DNA of 64,000 nt, from positions 1-64,000 of the forward strand of contig NZ_JBEFLP010000006.1 of NCBI RefSeq assembly GCF_040149665.1. The letters are read 5' to 3'. Source of the stretch: Sulfitobacter sp. HNIBRBA3233 (lineage in GTDB: Bacteria; Pseudomonadota; Alphaproteobacteria; Rhodobacterales; Rhodobacteraceae). The position numbers were made by a program, and so were the translations under genes. This document shows, piece by piece, positions 31,926 to 40,719 of this stretch; within the stretch, counting starts at the first letter, position 1; the number at the start of each line of letters is the position of its first letter. Below the pieces are notes generated by a model. The model ran no database searches, was not told the DNA's origin, and saw only the letters and a program-made list of their open reading frames with translations.

Positions 31926-32699
31926 ATGCGACGAGATCCAGAGGACTATGCGACACGCAATCCCGCGCATCGGGTGGGGGGTGTCGCGCGTCGCGTCCTG
32001 TCTGTATTGTCTCAGGAATTGAAGGGGATATACCCCGATCTGCCCGACTGCGTTCTGGTCCGTTACCTTGAACAGATGGAGGCGGCGATCCTTCATCCCG
32101 GGGTGGAACGGGCGGACAAGGTTCTGAACCTGATGCGCCGGTCGGGGATTCGCGATGCGGATATCGCGGACTTCTATATCCCCGTCATCGCGCGCCGTCT
32201 GGGCGAGGGGTGGGTCGCCGATACCCTTGATTTCGCCGCAGTGACCACCGGATCGGCGCGGTTGCAGGATATGCTGCGGCGCCTTGATTCAAGCTGGTGC
32301 ACGCCCGCCGACAAACATATCGGCATGCGCGGAGAGTATTGCGTGATCGTGCCCGAAGGCGTTCAGCACTCGCTGGGCGCGCGTATACTGGCCGGACAGC
32401 TGCGCCGCGCCGGCTGTAACGTCCACCTGAAGATCGAACTTCCGGTCGCGCAGATTGCCCAAACCGTGGGCTCGGCAGATTTCCGCGGCGTGTTTGTTTC
32501 GGCGACTTCTCGTGAAAGCCTTGATTTCCTGCGCTGCGTCGTGACACAAGCCCGCGATGGTAACGCATGGTCGCCCGTCCTTCTGGGGGGCAACGTGCTG
32601 GAGCGGGGTTTCGAAGTGGACAGTGTGGTCGGAGCGGATTTTGCGACCAATGACTGGAGCGACGCCTTGCGCTTTTGTGAGCGGCGGGTCGAGCAATGA
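31926..32699 (+). CDS. ppaA: PpaA/AerR, cobalamin-binding antirepressor of PpsR
   Basis: 257-aa regulator. In Rhodobacter AerR/PpaA binds hydroxycobalamin in light and relieves PpsR/CrtJ repression. The C-terminal B12-binding (Rossmann) domain has EGVQHSLGARILAGQLRRAG with the candidate axial His148; the preceding helical cap contains ADFYIPVIARRLGEGWVADT and FAAVTTGSARLQ. A good GGAGGG ribosome binding site lies 8 nt upstream. Stop overlaps the ppsR start (ATGA). Confidence 0.93.
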   Translation: MRRDPEDYATRNPAHRVGGVARRVLSVLSQELKGIYPDLPDCVLVRYLEQMEAAILHPGVERADKVLNLMRRSGIRDADIADFYIPVIARRLGEGWVADTLDFAAVTTGSARLQDMLRRLDSSWCTPADKHIGMRGEYCVIVPEGVQHSLGARILAGQLRRAGCNVHLKIELPVAQIAQTVGSADFRGVFVSATSRESLDFLRCVVTQARDGNAWSPVLLGGNVLERGFEVDSVVGADFATNDWSDALRFCERRVEQ

Positions 32700-34120
32700 A
32701 GCCGATGGTAGGAGGGACCTGGACAAGCGGTCTTATTCCGATGATCGAGCCCGAAGTCGTGACCGACATCATTTCGCGCGTCGCCGATCTGGGAGTCGTG
32801 ATCTCTCCGGACGGGATTGTTCTGGGCATATTGGCCAACCCCAATTTCAAGCCGAAAGAGGCGCTGAGCCGTTTCGAGGGGGCGCGGCTGCGCGATACGC
32901 TGACCACAGAAAGCGCCGAAAAGTTCGATGGCCGTCTGGCGCAGTTCCTGAATGATCCCTCGGGCGTGCGCCCGGTCGAGCTGAACCACATCTCGACGGA
33001 TGCGTTCGACAGTTTCCCGGTCCGCTACAGCTTTCACAACGTCGGCAGCGACGGGTCGATCCTGCTCATGGGTCGCGATCTGCGGCCGCTGGCAGAGATG
33101 CAGCAGCAACTGGTCGCCGCGCAGATCACGCTGGAAAAGGACTATGAGGCGCGGCGCGCCTTCGACACGCAGTTCCGCGTTCTGATGGCCTCGGTGGACG
33201 ATGCGATGGTTTTCGTGTCGCTGCCCGAAGGCATGGTCAGCGATTGCAACCCCGCGGCGCGGGCGATGCTGGGCAAGCAGGGCGGCGATCTGGTGGGGAT
33301 CTCGCTCGAACATCTGTTCGAGGGGCGCGCCAAGGGCGATCTTGTGGACCAGCTGGTGACCCTCGCGACAGAGGGCGGCAAGCCGCAGATCACGCTCAAG
33401 GCGCGCGGGGCGGGCCGGATGGTCACGGTCAAGCCGACGCTCTTCCGCAGCGGGGGCGATCAGGCGATGCTCTGCCGTGTGCTGAGCAGCAATGTCGAAT
33501 CCCTGCGCTCCGACAGCCTGCATGACAATCTGGCGGGGCTGTACGAAAAGGGTGTCGATCCGATCATCTTTGTCAGCGCCGCGGGGCAGATCCTCAGCGC
33601 GAACGAGGCGTTTCTGAACCTTGCCGATGTCACCCACGGGCGCGCCCTGAAGGGGCGCAGCCTGTCGGACTTCCTCAGCCGGGGGAGTGTCGATCTGAAC
33701 GTGATGCTCGACAATGCCGCGCGCAGCGGGTTGATGCGCGCCTATACGACAAAGATCACCGGTGAATTCGGCGCCGAGCGCGCGGTCGAGATCGCGACGA
33801 CCCATGTGCAGACCGGCGTCGATCCGGTCTTTGCGATGGTGGTGCGCGATATTTCGCGCCACGACACCGGCCGTCAGGACACCCAGCAGTTGGGCGAGGT
33901 CGACATGCAGTCGGTGATCGAACTGATCGGCAGCCAGTCGCTGCGCGATATCGTGGCCAAGACCACGGATGTGGTCGAGAAGATGTGCATCGAGACAGCG
34001 GTCGAGCTGACGTCGAACAACCGTGTGGCGGCGGCGGAGATGCTGGGTCTGTCGCGTCAATCGCTCTATGTGAAGCTGCGCAAGTACGGGCTTTTGAAAA
34101 CCGGCGCCGACGACAGCTGA
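32696..34120 (+). CDS. ppsR: PpsR/CrtJ, repressor of photosynthesis genes
   Basis: 474-aa transcription factor: N-terminal region, two PAS domains (about residues 155-265 and 280-390) and a Fis-type C-terminal HTH, NNRVAAAEMLGLSRQSLYVKL (about 442-462). Cysteines at 260 and in EKMCIETAVELT (C431) match the redox-sensitive positions of Rhodobacter PpsR. Binds TGT-N12-ACA operators; ten such boxes are in this window. Coupled to ppaA. Downstream lies a foreign-looking catabolic island instead of the usual bch genes. Confidence 0.95.
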   Translation: MKPMVGGTWTSGLIPMIEPEVVTDIISRVADLGVVISPDGIVLGILANPNFKPKEALSRFEGARLRDTLTTESAEKFDGRLAQFLNDPSGVRPVELNHISTDAFDSFPVRYSFHNVGSDGSILLMGRDLRPLAEMQQQLVAAQITLEKDYEARRAFDTQFRVLMASVDDAMVFVSLPEGMVSDCNPAARAMLGKQGGDLVGISLEHLFEGRAKGDLVDQLVTLATEGGKPQITLKARGAGRMVTVKPTLFRSGGDQAMLCRVLSSNVESLRSDSLHDNLAGLYEKGVDPIIFVSAAGQILSANEAFLNLADVTHGRALKGRSLSDFLSRGSVDLNVMLDNAARSGLMRAYTTKITGEFGAERAVEIATTHVQTGVDPVFAMVVRDISRHDTGRQDTQQLGEVDMQSVIELIGSQSLRDIVAKTTDVVEKMCIETAVELTSNNRVAAAEMLGLSRQSLYVKLRKYGLLKTGADDS

Positions 34121-34138
34121 TTTGATCTGGCAAAACCC

Positions 34139-34161
34139 GCGCTCTTTGCCCTAAAGAGCGC
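34139..34161. repeat. Perfect 9-bp inverted repeat abutting the first MarR gene
   Basis: GCGCTCTTT and AAAGAGCGC with a 5-nt loop end one base before the ATG at 34163. It could be a ppsR transcription terminator (no T-run follows), a regulator-binding site, or an RNA hairpin that hides the start. No Shine-Dalgarno sequence is seen before this start codon. Confidence 0.5.
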
Positions 34162-34162
34162 C

Positions 34163-34630
34163 ATGGAAAAATTCCCTCTAGAAAACGATCTGGTCGCGCG
34201 CGGGCTGTCCGCCTATGCGCCGTACCTCATGAACCGGATCACGCATCGCTATAACCAGACCCTCGGCACCACGATGGCCGAGGCCGGTCTGAGCACGATC
34301 AAGATGCGTGTTGTCTGCGCGCTGGCGGCAAAGGGTTCGCTGACCGTCAACGATCTGTCCGTCTATGCCGTGGCCGAACAATCCACCATGAGCCGCACCT
34401 TGGAGCAGATGGCCCGCGAAGGTCTGGTGGACCGTGCGATGGACGAAAGCGACAGCCGTGTGCGGGTCATTTCGCTGACCCAGGCCGGGCACGATATCTA
34501 TACCCGGATCTGGCCCGCCATGGCCGAGGCCGAGGCCCGGATGTTCGACGGGATCGATCCGGCGGACCGCGCGCAGCTGCTCGAGACGCTCGACGGTATG
34601 CTGCGCAACATCCGGCTGAACCCGCTCTAG
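34163..34630 (+). CDS. MarR-family transcriptional regulator (first of two)
   Basis: 155-aa winged-helix regulator: dimerisation helices at both ends and a central wHTH (STIKMRVVCALAAKGSLTVN, DLSVYAVAEQSTMSRTLEQM, DESDSRVRVISLTQAGHDIY wing). It lies 42 bp after ppsR on the same strand and converges on the second MarR gene 3 bp away. Ligand unknown; the neighbouring aromatic-type catabolic operon suggests an aromatic acid or its CoA ester. Confidence 0.88.
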   Translation: MEKFPLENDLVARGLSAYAPYLMNRITHRYNQTLGTTMAEAGLSTIKMRVVCALAAKGSLTVNDLSVYAVAEQSTMSRTLEQMAREGLVDRAMDESDSRVRVISLTQAGHDIYTRIWPAMAEAEARMFDGIDPADRAQLLETLDGMLRNIRLNPL

Positions 34631-34633
34631 GCG

Positions 34634-35089
34634 CTATCCGTCGCCAAGCTCGGCCAGCAGCGCCTGCAAGGCGGGCTTCAGCCGCGCCTGATCCTCGGGT
34701 GAGAGCCGTGCCATCAGGCGCGTCTCGTGGGCGCGGGCCTGCGTGACCAGCTGCGCCGCAAGCGCCGTGCCCGCGTCGGTCAGGTGAATGCGGCGGCGGC
34801 GCTTGTCGCGGACGTCGGCGCGGCGCACCAGCAGGCCGCGATCGACCATGCCGTCGATGATCCGGGTGAGGCGCGATTGCTCAAGCATGGCGTATTCGGC
34901 AAGCCGCGTGATCATCTGCCCGTCGTTGTCGATCAGACAGGCCAGCACGCGCCATTCCGGCACCCGCAACCCTGCCTTGCGCACCTGCGCGTGAAACTCT
35001 GCACTCGCCGCCTCCGAAGACGCGGCCAGCAGGTAGAGCAGATAGGAGGAGACAAAGCTGTCGCCCGGTGTGTCCTGATCGCGTGCCAT
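34634..35089 (-). CDS. MarR-family transcriptional regulator (second), divergent from the Rieske operon
   Basis: 151-aa wHTH protein: VPEWRVLACLIDNDGQMITRL, EYAMLEQSRLTRIIDGMVDR recognition helix and the wing DVRDKRRRRIHLTDAG. It is transcribed away from the oxygenase operon; the shared 98-bp intergenic region has a perfect 20-bp palindrome. This is the usual layout of a local repressor of the catabolic genes, released by substrate. Confidence 0.9.
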   Translation of the reverse strand: MARDQDTPGDSFVSSYLLYLLAASSEAASAEFHAQVRKAGLRVPEWRVLACLIDNDGQMITRLAEYAMLEQSRLTRIIDGMVDRGLLVRRADVRDKRRRRIHLTDAGTALAAQLVTQARAHETRLMARLSPEDQARLKPALQALLAELGDG

Positions 35090-35137
35090 ACCCTAGAATC
35101 GCGCCTTCGCAGGAATTCTCAAGCGAAAAGAAATCCC

Positions 35138-35167
35138 TTGACGGAATAAATATGAAATTTCATATTT
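35138..35167 (+). promoter_or_regulatory. Promoter with embedded MarR-type operator for the Rieske operon
   Basis: A candidate -35 TTGACG (35138-35143) and -10 CATATT (35161-35166) are 17 bp apart. The perfect palindrome AAATATGAAATTTCATATTT (35148-35167) covers the spacer and the -10. A MarR dimer bound there would block RNA polymerase. The AT-rich sequence stands out from the GC-rich surroundings. Confidence 0.7.
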
Positions 35168-35187
35168 TATCGGACAGGAGGATGCCC

Positions 35188-37485
35188 ATGCCAGATCTCA
35201 CGCTGCGGCTTGACCGGATCGAAGACGTCACCGACCGGGTGCGGTATTTCCGTTTCGTCGCGGCGCAGGACGACGGGGCGCTGCCGCCTTACACGCCCGG
35301 TGCGCATCTGTGTTTCGATCTCGGCGGGGGTCGGCGGCGTGAATATTCGCTGATCGACTGGCCTGGCGCCGACGACGCCTATTGCGTTGCCGTCCAGCGC
35401 GAGAATGCGGGGCAGGGCGGATCGCGGGCGATGCACCGGCTGGCGGTGGGCGACACGGTGACCGCGCAGGCGCCGATCAATGATTTTCCGCTGGAGGGTA
35501 AAGGCCCGGTCGTGCTTCTGGCGGGCGGCATCGGGATCACGCCGATAATTTCGATGGCAACGGCGCTGCAGGCGGCGGGGCGCGAATTCGCGTTGCACTA
35601 CACCGCGCGCTCGGCGGCGGCGATGGCCTTTGCCAGCCGTCTGCGCGACAGCTTCGGAGAGGCGGTGCATCTTTACCACGACGATGCGCAGGCGCTGGAC
35701 CTGACGGCGCTGATGCAATCGCTCGACCCTTCAACGGCACTCTATATCTGCGGGCCGCGCGGGATGATCGACGCGGCGCGCGCGGCAGCCGCCGACAGGG
35801 GCATCGACGATATCCACGTCGAACTGTTCACCGCCCGCGCCCCCGAAGCAGGTGACCGCGCCTTCGAGGTCGAGCTGCACGGCACCGGCCGGACCTTTAC
35901 CGTGCCGCCCGGACGCAGCATCATCGAGGTGCTGGAAGAAGGCGGCGTCGATCTGACCTACGATTGCCAGCGCGGCGATTGCGGGATCTGCCGGACAGAG
36001 GTTGTCGCGGGGATTCCCGATCACCGCGATGTGGTCCTGACCGACGAGGAACGCGCATCGGGCAAGGTGATGCAGATCTGCGTGAGCCGCGCCAAAAGCG
36101 ACCGTCTGGTGCTGAAGCCGCGCGAGAAGCGGCAGGCCACGGCCCCGCGCCAGACCCGCCGCGTGCAGCCCCAGGCCACCCGCGCCGAGGATATCCGCGC
36201 GCTGTTTACCGGCCCGCAGGTCCACCGCGATGTCTATACCAGCCCCGAAATCTACCGGCTGGAAATGCGCCACCTGTTCCGCAACGCATGGGTCTTTGTC
36301 GGCCACGAAAGCCAGACACCCAATAACGGCGACTATTATACAACCCAGATTGGCGACCAGCCGGTGATTCAGGTGCGTCACAGCGATGGCGAAATCCACG
36401 TTCTGCACAACCGCTGCCCGCACAAGGGCACCAAGATCGCCATCGACCGCGAGGGCAATACCGGCAAATTCTTCCGCTGCCCCTATCACGCGTGGAGTTT
36501 CGAGACGGACGGCTGTCTTCTCGCGATTCCGCTGAAGAAAGGATACGACGGCACCGGCCTTCAGCAGACCGAGAACGCGAAGGGGATGAAGGCCGTGGGC
36601 GCCGTGCATGTGCACCGCGGCTTTGTCTTTGCCCGCGTCGCGGACGAGGGGATCTCTTTCGAGGAATTCTTTGGCGACAGCCTCAGCTCCATCGACAACA
36701 TGGTGGACCGGTCGCCGGAAGGGCGGCTGGAAGTGGCGGGGCCGCCGCTGCGCTACATGCACAAGTGCAACTGGAAGATGCTGGTCGAGAACCAGACCGA
36801 CACCTGCCACCCGATGGTGGCACATGAATCCTCCGCCGGGACCGCCGTCGCGATCTGGGAAGAGATGGGCAACCCCGAACCGCGCCCGCCCGCGATGCAG
36901 ATCATCGCCCCCTTCATGTCGGCCTATGAATTCTTCGAGGATATGGGAATACGGACATGGCCGAACGGGCACGGCCATACCGGCGTCAACATGTCGATCC
37001 ATTCCGACTATGATGCGATCCCCGGCTATTTCGAGGCGCTGACAGAGGCCTATGGCGAGGACCGTGCGAAAGAGATCCTCGACGAAAACCGGCACAACAC
37101 GGTCTATTTCCCGAACATCATGGTGAAGGGGCCGATCCAGCAGCTGCGCAATTTCATCCCGCTGGGGCCGGACAAGACGCTGGTCGAAAGCTATATCTAC
37201 CGCCTTGTCGGCGCGCCGGACGAATTGCTGGCCCGTACCGCGATGTACAACCGGATGATCAACGCGCCCACGTCAATCGTGGGCCACGACGATCTGGAGA
37301 TGTACGAGCGCGCACAAGAGGGGTTGATGTCGGACGGGCTGGAATGGGTCAACATCCAGCGCCTGATGACCGGCGACGAGGATTACACCGACGAAGCGGT
37401 CGAGAACGGCACCACGGAACGCCAGATGCGCAACCAGTTCGACGCATGGGTCAAGTTCATGACCGCGACGATGGAGGGCGCGTGA
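35188..37485 (+). CDS. Natural fusion: FMN/NAD/[2Fe-2S] reductase joined to Rieske oxygenase alpha subunit
   Basis: 765 aa. Residues 1-310 are a phthalate-dioxygenase-reductase/VanB-type module: flavin domain with REYSLIDWPG, NAD domain with LLAGGIGITPIISMATAL (110-127) and ICGPRGMI, and a plant-type [2Fe-2S] domain with Cys260, 265, 268 and 298. A 35-residue linker follows. Residues 345-765 are a ring-hydroxylating oxygenase alpha subunit: Rieske ligands Cys410, His412, Cys431, His434; iron ligands His541, His546 and Asp701/702, with bridging Asp538. ATG 35188 has AGGAGG 6 nt upstream; an ATG at 35182 touches it. The two parts normally come as separate proteins. No stop or frameshift separates them. 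Substrate unknown. Confidence 0.92.
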   Translation: MPDLTLRLDRIEDVTDRVRYFRFVAAQDDGALPPYTPGAHLCFDLGGGRRREYSLIDWPGADDAYCVAVQRENAGQGGSRAMHRLAVGDTVTAQAPINDFPLEGKGPVVLLAGGIGITPIISMATALQAAGREFALHYTARSAAAMAFASRLRDSFGEAVHLYHDDAQALDLTALMQSLDPSTALYICGPRGMIDAARAAAADRGIDDIHVELFTARAPEAGDRAFEVELHGTGRTFTVPPGRSIIEVLEEGGVDLTYDCQRGDCGICRTEVVAGIPDHRDVVLTDEERASGKVMQICVSRAKSDRLVLKPREKRQATAPRQTRRVQPQATRAEDIRALFTGPQVHRDVYTSPEIYRLEMRHLFRNAWVFVGHESQTPNNGDYYTTQIGDQPVIQVRHSDGEIHVLHNRCPHKGTKIAIDREGNTGKFFRCPYHAWSFETDGCLLAIPLKKGYDGTGLQQTENAKGMKAVGAVHVHRGFVFARVADEGISFEEFFGDSLSSIDNMVDRSPEGRLEVAGPPLRYMHKCNWKMLVENQTDTCHPMVAHESSAGTAVAIWEEMGNPEPRPPAMQIIAPFMSAYEFFEDMGIRTWPNGHGHTGVNMSIHSDYDAIPGYFEALTEAYGEDRAKEILDENRHNTVYFPNIMVKGPIQQLRNFIPLGPDKTLVESYIYRLVGAPDELLARTAMYNRMINAPTSIVGHDDLEMYERAQEGLMSDGLEWVNIQRLMTGDEDYTDEAVENGTTERQMRNQFDAWVKFMTATMEGA

Positions 37486-37952
37486 TGGAGCGGGAGCGGA
37501 TCATCGATTTCCTCTACGACGAAGCGCGGATGCTGGACGAGGGGCGGTATTCGGAATGGCTCGACCTGTGGCTGGAGGACGGGCATTACTGGATGCCTCT
37601 CGATTACAAGCAGACTGATCCGCATCTGGTGACATCGCTGCTCTATGAGGACATGTTCATGCTGCGCCTGCGGGTCGAGCGTTTGAACGGCGCGCGGACC
37701 TTCAGCCAGAAACCCAAAAGCCGCTGCCACCACGTGATCCAGCGCCCCTTCGTGGACGAGATCGACGGCGACCGGATCCGGACAAACACGTCGATGCACT
37801 ATGTCGAGACGCGGCTGGACGACCAGTTCCTGCTCGCGCTGACCGCCACCCACGATCTGCGCGTGGTCGACGGCGCGCTGCGTATCGCGAACAAGCGGGT
37901 GGATCTGCTGAATTCCGACGCGGCCTTCGGCAATATCCAGTTGTTGCCATGA
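37485..37952 (+). CDS. Ring-hydroxylating dioxygenase beta subunit
   Basis: 155-aa small subunit of the SnoaL/NTF2-like beta-subunit fold, structural partner of the alpha subunit. FLYDEARMLDEGRYSEWLDL, LWLEDGHYWMPLDYKQ and the Arg-rich RVERLNGARTFSQKPKSRCHH with NSDAAFGNIQ fit benzoate/anthranilate-type beta subunits. The ATG overlaps the alpha stop (TGATG). Its presence implies an alpha-beta oligomer even though the reductase is fused. Confidence 0.92.
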   Translation: MERERIIDFLYDEARMLDEGRYSEWLDLWLEDGHYWMPLDYKQTDPHLVTSLLYEDMFMLRLRVERLNGARTFSQKPKSRCHHVIQRPFVDEIDGDRIRTNTSMHYVETRLDDQFLLALTATHDLRVVDGALRIANKRVDLLNSDAAFGNIQLLP

Positions 37953-39550
37953 TCGGAGATGCGCAAACAGTCTACGAGGCTTTCGCCGCCACCGCCGCGC
38001 ATCATCCGATCCGCCCCATGCTGAACGTCCTGCCCGGCACCGCCGGGGTCTACGGCATCGACGCGGGCGAGATCCTCTATGCCGAGGCGCTGGCGCGGGT
38101 CGACCACCTTGCCGCGCGGTTCGAAGCGGCGGGATACGGCGCTGGGATGCGCGTGGCCCTGCTGCTGGAAAACCGGCCCGATTTCTTTCTGCTGTGGCTG
38201 GCGCTGAACAAGATCGGCGCGTCTGTCGTGCCGATCAATCCCGACCTGCGCGCAGCGGAGCTGGAATACCTGATCGGTCACGCCGAACCCGCGCTGATCA
38301 TTTCCATACCTTCCCGTATGGAGGAGCTGGGCCTTGCCGCCGGTGCCGCCGGTGTCGATCTTTCCGTGATCCCGCCGGATCTGGCCCCGCCGGCCCCGCG
38401 CGCGGGGGCATCGGTTGCCGCGCCGGGTGACGGGCAGACGCGGGAGGCGGCGATCCTCTATACCTCTGGCACGACGGGCAAGCCCAAGGGCTGCGTGCTG
38501 CCCAACGCCTATTTCCTGCTTGCCGGTGACTGGTACGCACGTGTCGGCGGCATTGCCACGCTGCACGACGAGGGCGAGCGGATGATCACGCCGCTGCCGA
38601 TCTTTCACATGAACGCCATGGCCTATTCCTTCATGGCGATGATCGCCGTGGGCGGATGCCTGACCGCGCTGGACCGTTTTCACCCGCGCAGCTGGTGGGC
38701 CGATGTGGCAGTATCCGGTGCGACCTGCCTTCACTATCTGGGTGTGATGCCCTCGATGCTGCTGGGTCTGCCGCAAACGCCGCAGGATCGCGGGCACAGC
38801 GTGCGCTTCGGTTTTGGCGCGGGGGTGGACCCCAAGAAACAGCACCAGTTCGAGGACCGCTTCGGCTTTCCGCTGGTCGAGGCATGGGCGATGACCGAAA
38901 CCGGCGCAGGGGCGGTGATCGCCGCCGCGAACCACGACCGTCTGGTCGGCGAGGCCAGCATCGGCACGCCCGGCCCGGAGGTAGAAGTCATGCTGCGCGA
39001 CGATGCCGGAAACCCGTCGGATCAGGGCGAGCTTCTGGTGCGCCGCGCGGGCAATGACCCGCGCTACGGCTTCTTTTCGCATTACGAGAAGGATCAGGCG
39101 GCCACCGATGCCGCTTGGGAGGGAGGGTGGTTCCACACCGGAGATATCGTGCGGCGCGGCGCGGACGGGAACATGTTCTTCGTGGATCGCAAGAAAAACG
39201 TCATCCGCCGCTCGGGCGAAAACATCGCGGCGGTGGAGGTTGAATCGATCCTCATGCGGCATCCGGCGATCACGGCGGCAGGGGTGGCGGCGGTGCCCGA
39301 TCCGGTCCGCGGAGACGAGGTATTCGCCTGCGTCACCGCCGCCGGTGTCACCGCCGAGGAAATCGCGACATGGTGTCTGGACCAGATGGCCTATTACAAG
39401 GTGCCGGGCTATATCGCCTTCGTCGATGCGCTGCCGCTGACGCCCACGCAAAAGATCCAGCGCGCGGCGCTGAAGGCCCTGGCGCTGGAGCTGCGCGACG
39501 ATCCTGCCACGGTGGACACCACCGCGCTGAAGAAACGGCAGGTCGCGTGA
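37949..39550 (+). CDS. Acyl-CoA ligase (AMP-binding family)
   Basis: 533-aa adenylate-forming enzyme that would activate a carboxylic acid as its CoA thioester. P-loop ILYTSGTTGKPKGCVLPNA (about residues 169-187), ITPLPIFHMNAMAY, AWAMTETGAGAV, WFHTGDIVRR, RRSGENIAAVEVE and the catalytic lysine of LPLTPTQKIQRAAL are all intact. ATGA overlap with the beta subunit gene. Closest general class is CaiC/crotonobetaine- or long-chain-type ligases; the substrate cannot be read. Confidence 0.92.
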   Translation: MIGDAQTVYEAFAATAAHHPIRPMLNVLPGTAGVYGIDAGEILYAEALARVDHLAARFEAAGYGAGMRVALLLENRPDFFLLWLALNKIGASVVPINPDLRAAELEYLIGHAEPALIISIPSRMEELGLAAGAAGVDLSVIPPDLAPPAPRAGASVAAPGDGQTREAAILYTSGTTGKPKGCVLPNAYFLLAGDWYARVGGIATLHDEGERMITPLPIFHMNAMAYSFMAMIAVGGCLTALDRFHPRSWWADVAVSGATCLHYLGVMPSMLLGLPQTPQDRGHSVRFGFGAGVDPKKQHQFEDRFGFPLVEAWAMTETGAGAVIAAANHDRLVGEASIGTPGPEVEVMLRDDAGNPSDQGELLVRRAGNDPRYGFFSHYEKDQAATDAAWEGGWFHTGDIVRRGADGNMFFVDRKKNVIRRSGENIAAVEVESILMRHPAITAAGVAAVPDPVRGDEVFACVTAAGVTAEEIATWCLDQMAYYKVPGYIAFVDALPLTPTQKIQRAALKALALELRDDPATVDTTALKKRQVA

Positions 39551-40719
39551 TGCGCCAGTCCTACGCCGGTGTGGCCCTTGCGGCACCCTATTCACACCCC
39601 TACCAGCGCTACAGCCCCGAAACCGCGCATTGGTGGATCGCCAAGGCGCTGCGCGGATCGCTTGACGCCGCCGGCCTGCGCCCTGCGGACGTGGACGGCT
39701 TTTGCGTGTCGTCGTTCACGCTGTTTCCCGATACCGCCGTGGGGCTGGCACAGCATTTCGGGCTCTCGCCCCGCTGGCTCGATCATATTCCCATGGGCGG
39801 TGCCAGCGGGATCGTCGCTCTGCGCCGCGCGGCACGGGCGGTGCAGGCGGGCGATGCCAGCATCGTCGCCTGCGTGGCGGGCGACACCAACCACATCGAC
39901 AGTTTCCGCAACCTGCTGTCGGGGTTTTCGCGCTCGGCGCTCGATGCGTCCTACCCCTATGGCTACGGCGGACCGAACGCGAATTTCGCCCTGCTCACGG
40001 ACCGCTACATGGCCGAGTACGGCGCCACCCGCGAGGATTTCGGGCGGCTCTGCGTGGCGCAACGCGCCAATGCCCTGCGCTATCCCGGCGCGGTGATGAA
40101 AAAACCGCTGAGCATGGAAAGCTATCTGGATGCCATGCCCGTCGCTGACCCGATTGCCCTGTTCGATTGCGTCATGCCCTGCGCAGGGGCAGAGGCGTTT
40201 CTGGTGATGTCCGAGGACGAAGCAATGCGGCGCAGTCTGCCCTTCGCGCGCCTGGACGCAGCCATCGAGCGGCACAACGCCCACGCCGAGGATCCCGTGC
40301 AGCTGCGCGGCGGCTGGACCGTGGACATCGACGAACTTTGGCAGATGGCCGATGCCACCCCGCAGGACATGGATCTGCTGCAGACCTACGACGATTATCC
40401 GGTGATCTCGATGATGCAGATCGAGGATCTGGGTTTCTGTGCCAAGGGGGAGGCGCCGGCCTATATCCGCGACCGCGACCTGACCGTGGAGGGTGATTTT
40501 CCGCACAATACCAACGGCGGGCAGCTTTCGGCGGGGCAGGCGGGGGCGGCAGGCGGATATATCGGACTGGTCGAGGCGATCCGCCAAGTCACCGGACAGG
40601 CAGACGGCACGCAGGTGGCGGGCGCCCGCCGCGCGCTGGTGTCGGGTTTCGGGATGATAAACTACGATCGCGGTGTGTGTTCAGCCGCTGCGGTCATCGG
40701 TGAGGGGGTGCGGGCATGA
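39550..40719 (+). CDS. Thiolase-fold protein lacking the nucleophilic cysteine (SCP2/Ltp-like)
   Basis: 389 aa. The fold shows in IPMGGASGIVALRRAARAV, VACVAGDTN, DCVMPCAGAEAFLVMSEDEA and NTNGGQLSAGQAGAAGGYI. Where thiolases carry the acylated Cys (C-A-S-G) this protein has Gly84. The same loss occurs in Ltp2-type retro-aldolases that act with a DUF35 partner, and the next gene encodes a DUF35 domain. A CoA-ester aldolase or lyase is therefore more likely than a Claisen thiolase. Overlaps the ligase stop by one base and the next gene by ATGA. Confidence 0.88.
   Translation: MRQSYAGVALAAPYSHPYQRYSPETAHWWIAKALRGSLDAAGLRPADVDGFCVSSFTLFPDTAVGLAQHFGLSPRWLDHIPMGGASGIVALRRAARAVQAGDASIVACVAGDTNHIDSFRNLLSGFSRSALDASYPYGYGGPNANFALLTDRYMAEYGATREDFGRLCVAQRANALRYPGAVMKKPLSMESYLDAMPVADPIALFDCVMPCAGAEAFLVMSEDEAMRRSLPFARLDAAIERHNAHAEDPVQLRGGWTVDIDELWQMADATPQDMDLLQTYDDYPVISMMQIEDLGFCAKGEAPAYIRDRDLTVEGDFPHNTNGGQLSAGQAGAAGGYIGLVEAIRQVTGQADGTQVAGARRALVSGFGMINYDRGVCSAAAVIGEGVRA

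Noticed and set aside
31858..32025. Short upstream open frame before ppaA
   Set aside because: It overlaps ppaA out of frame, and ppaA has its own good ribosome binding site and start at 31926.
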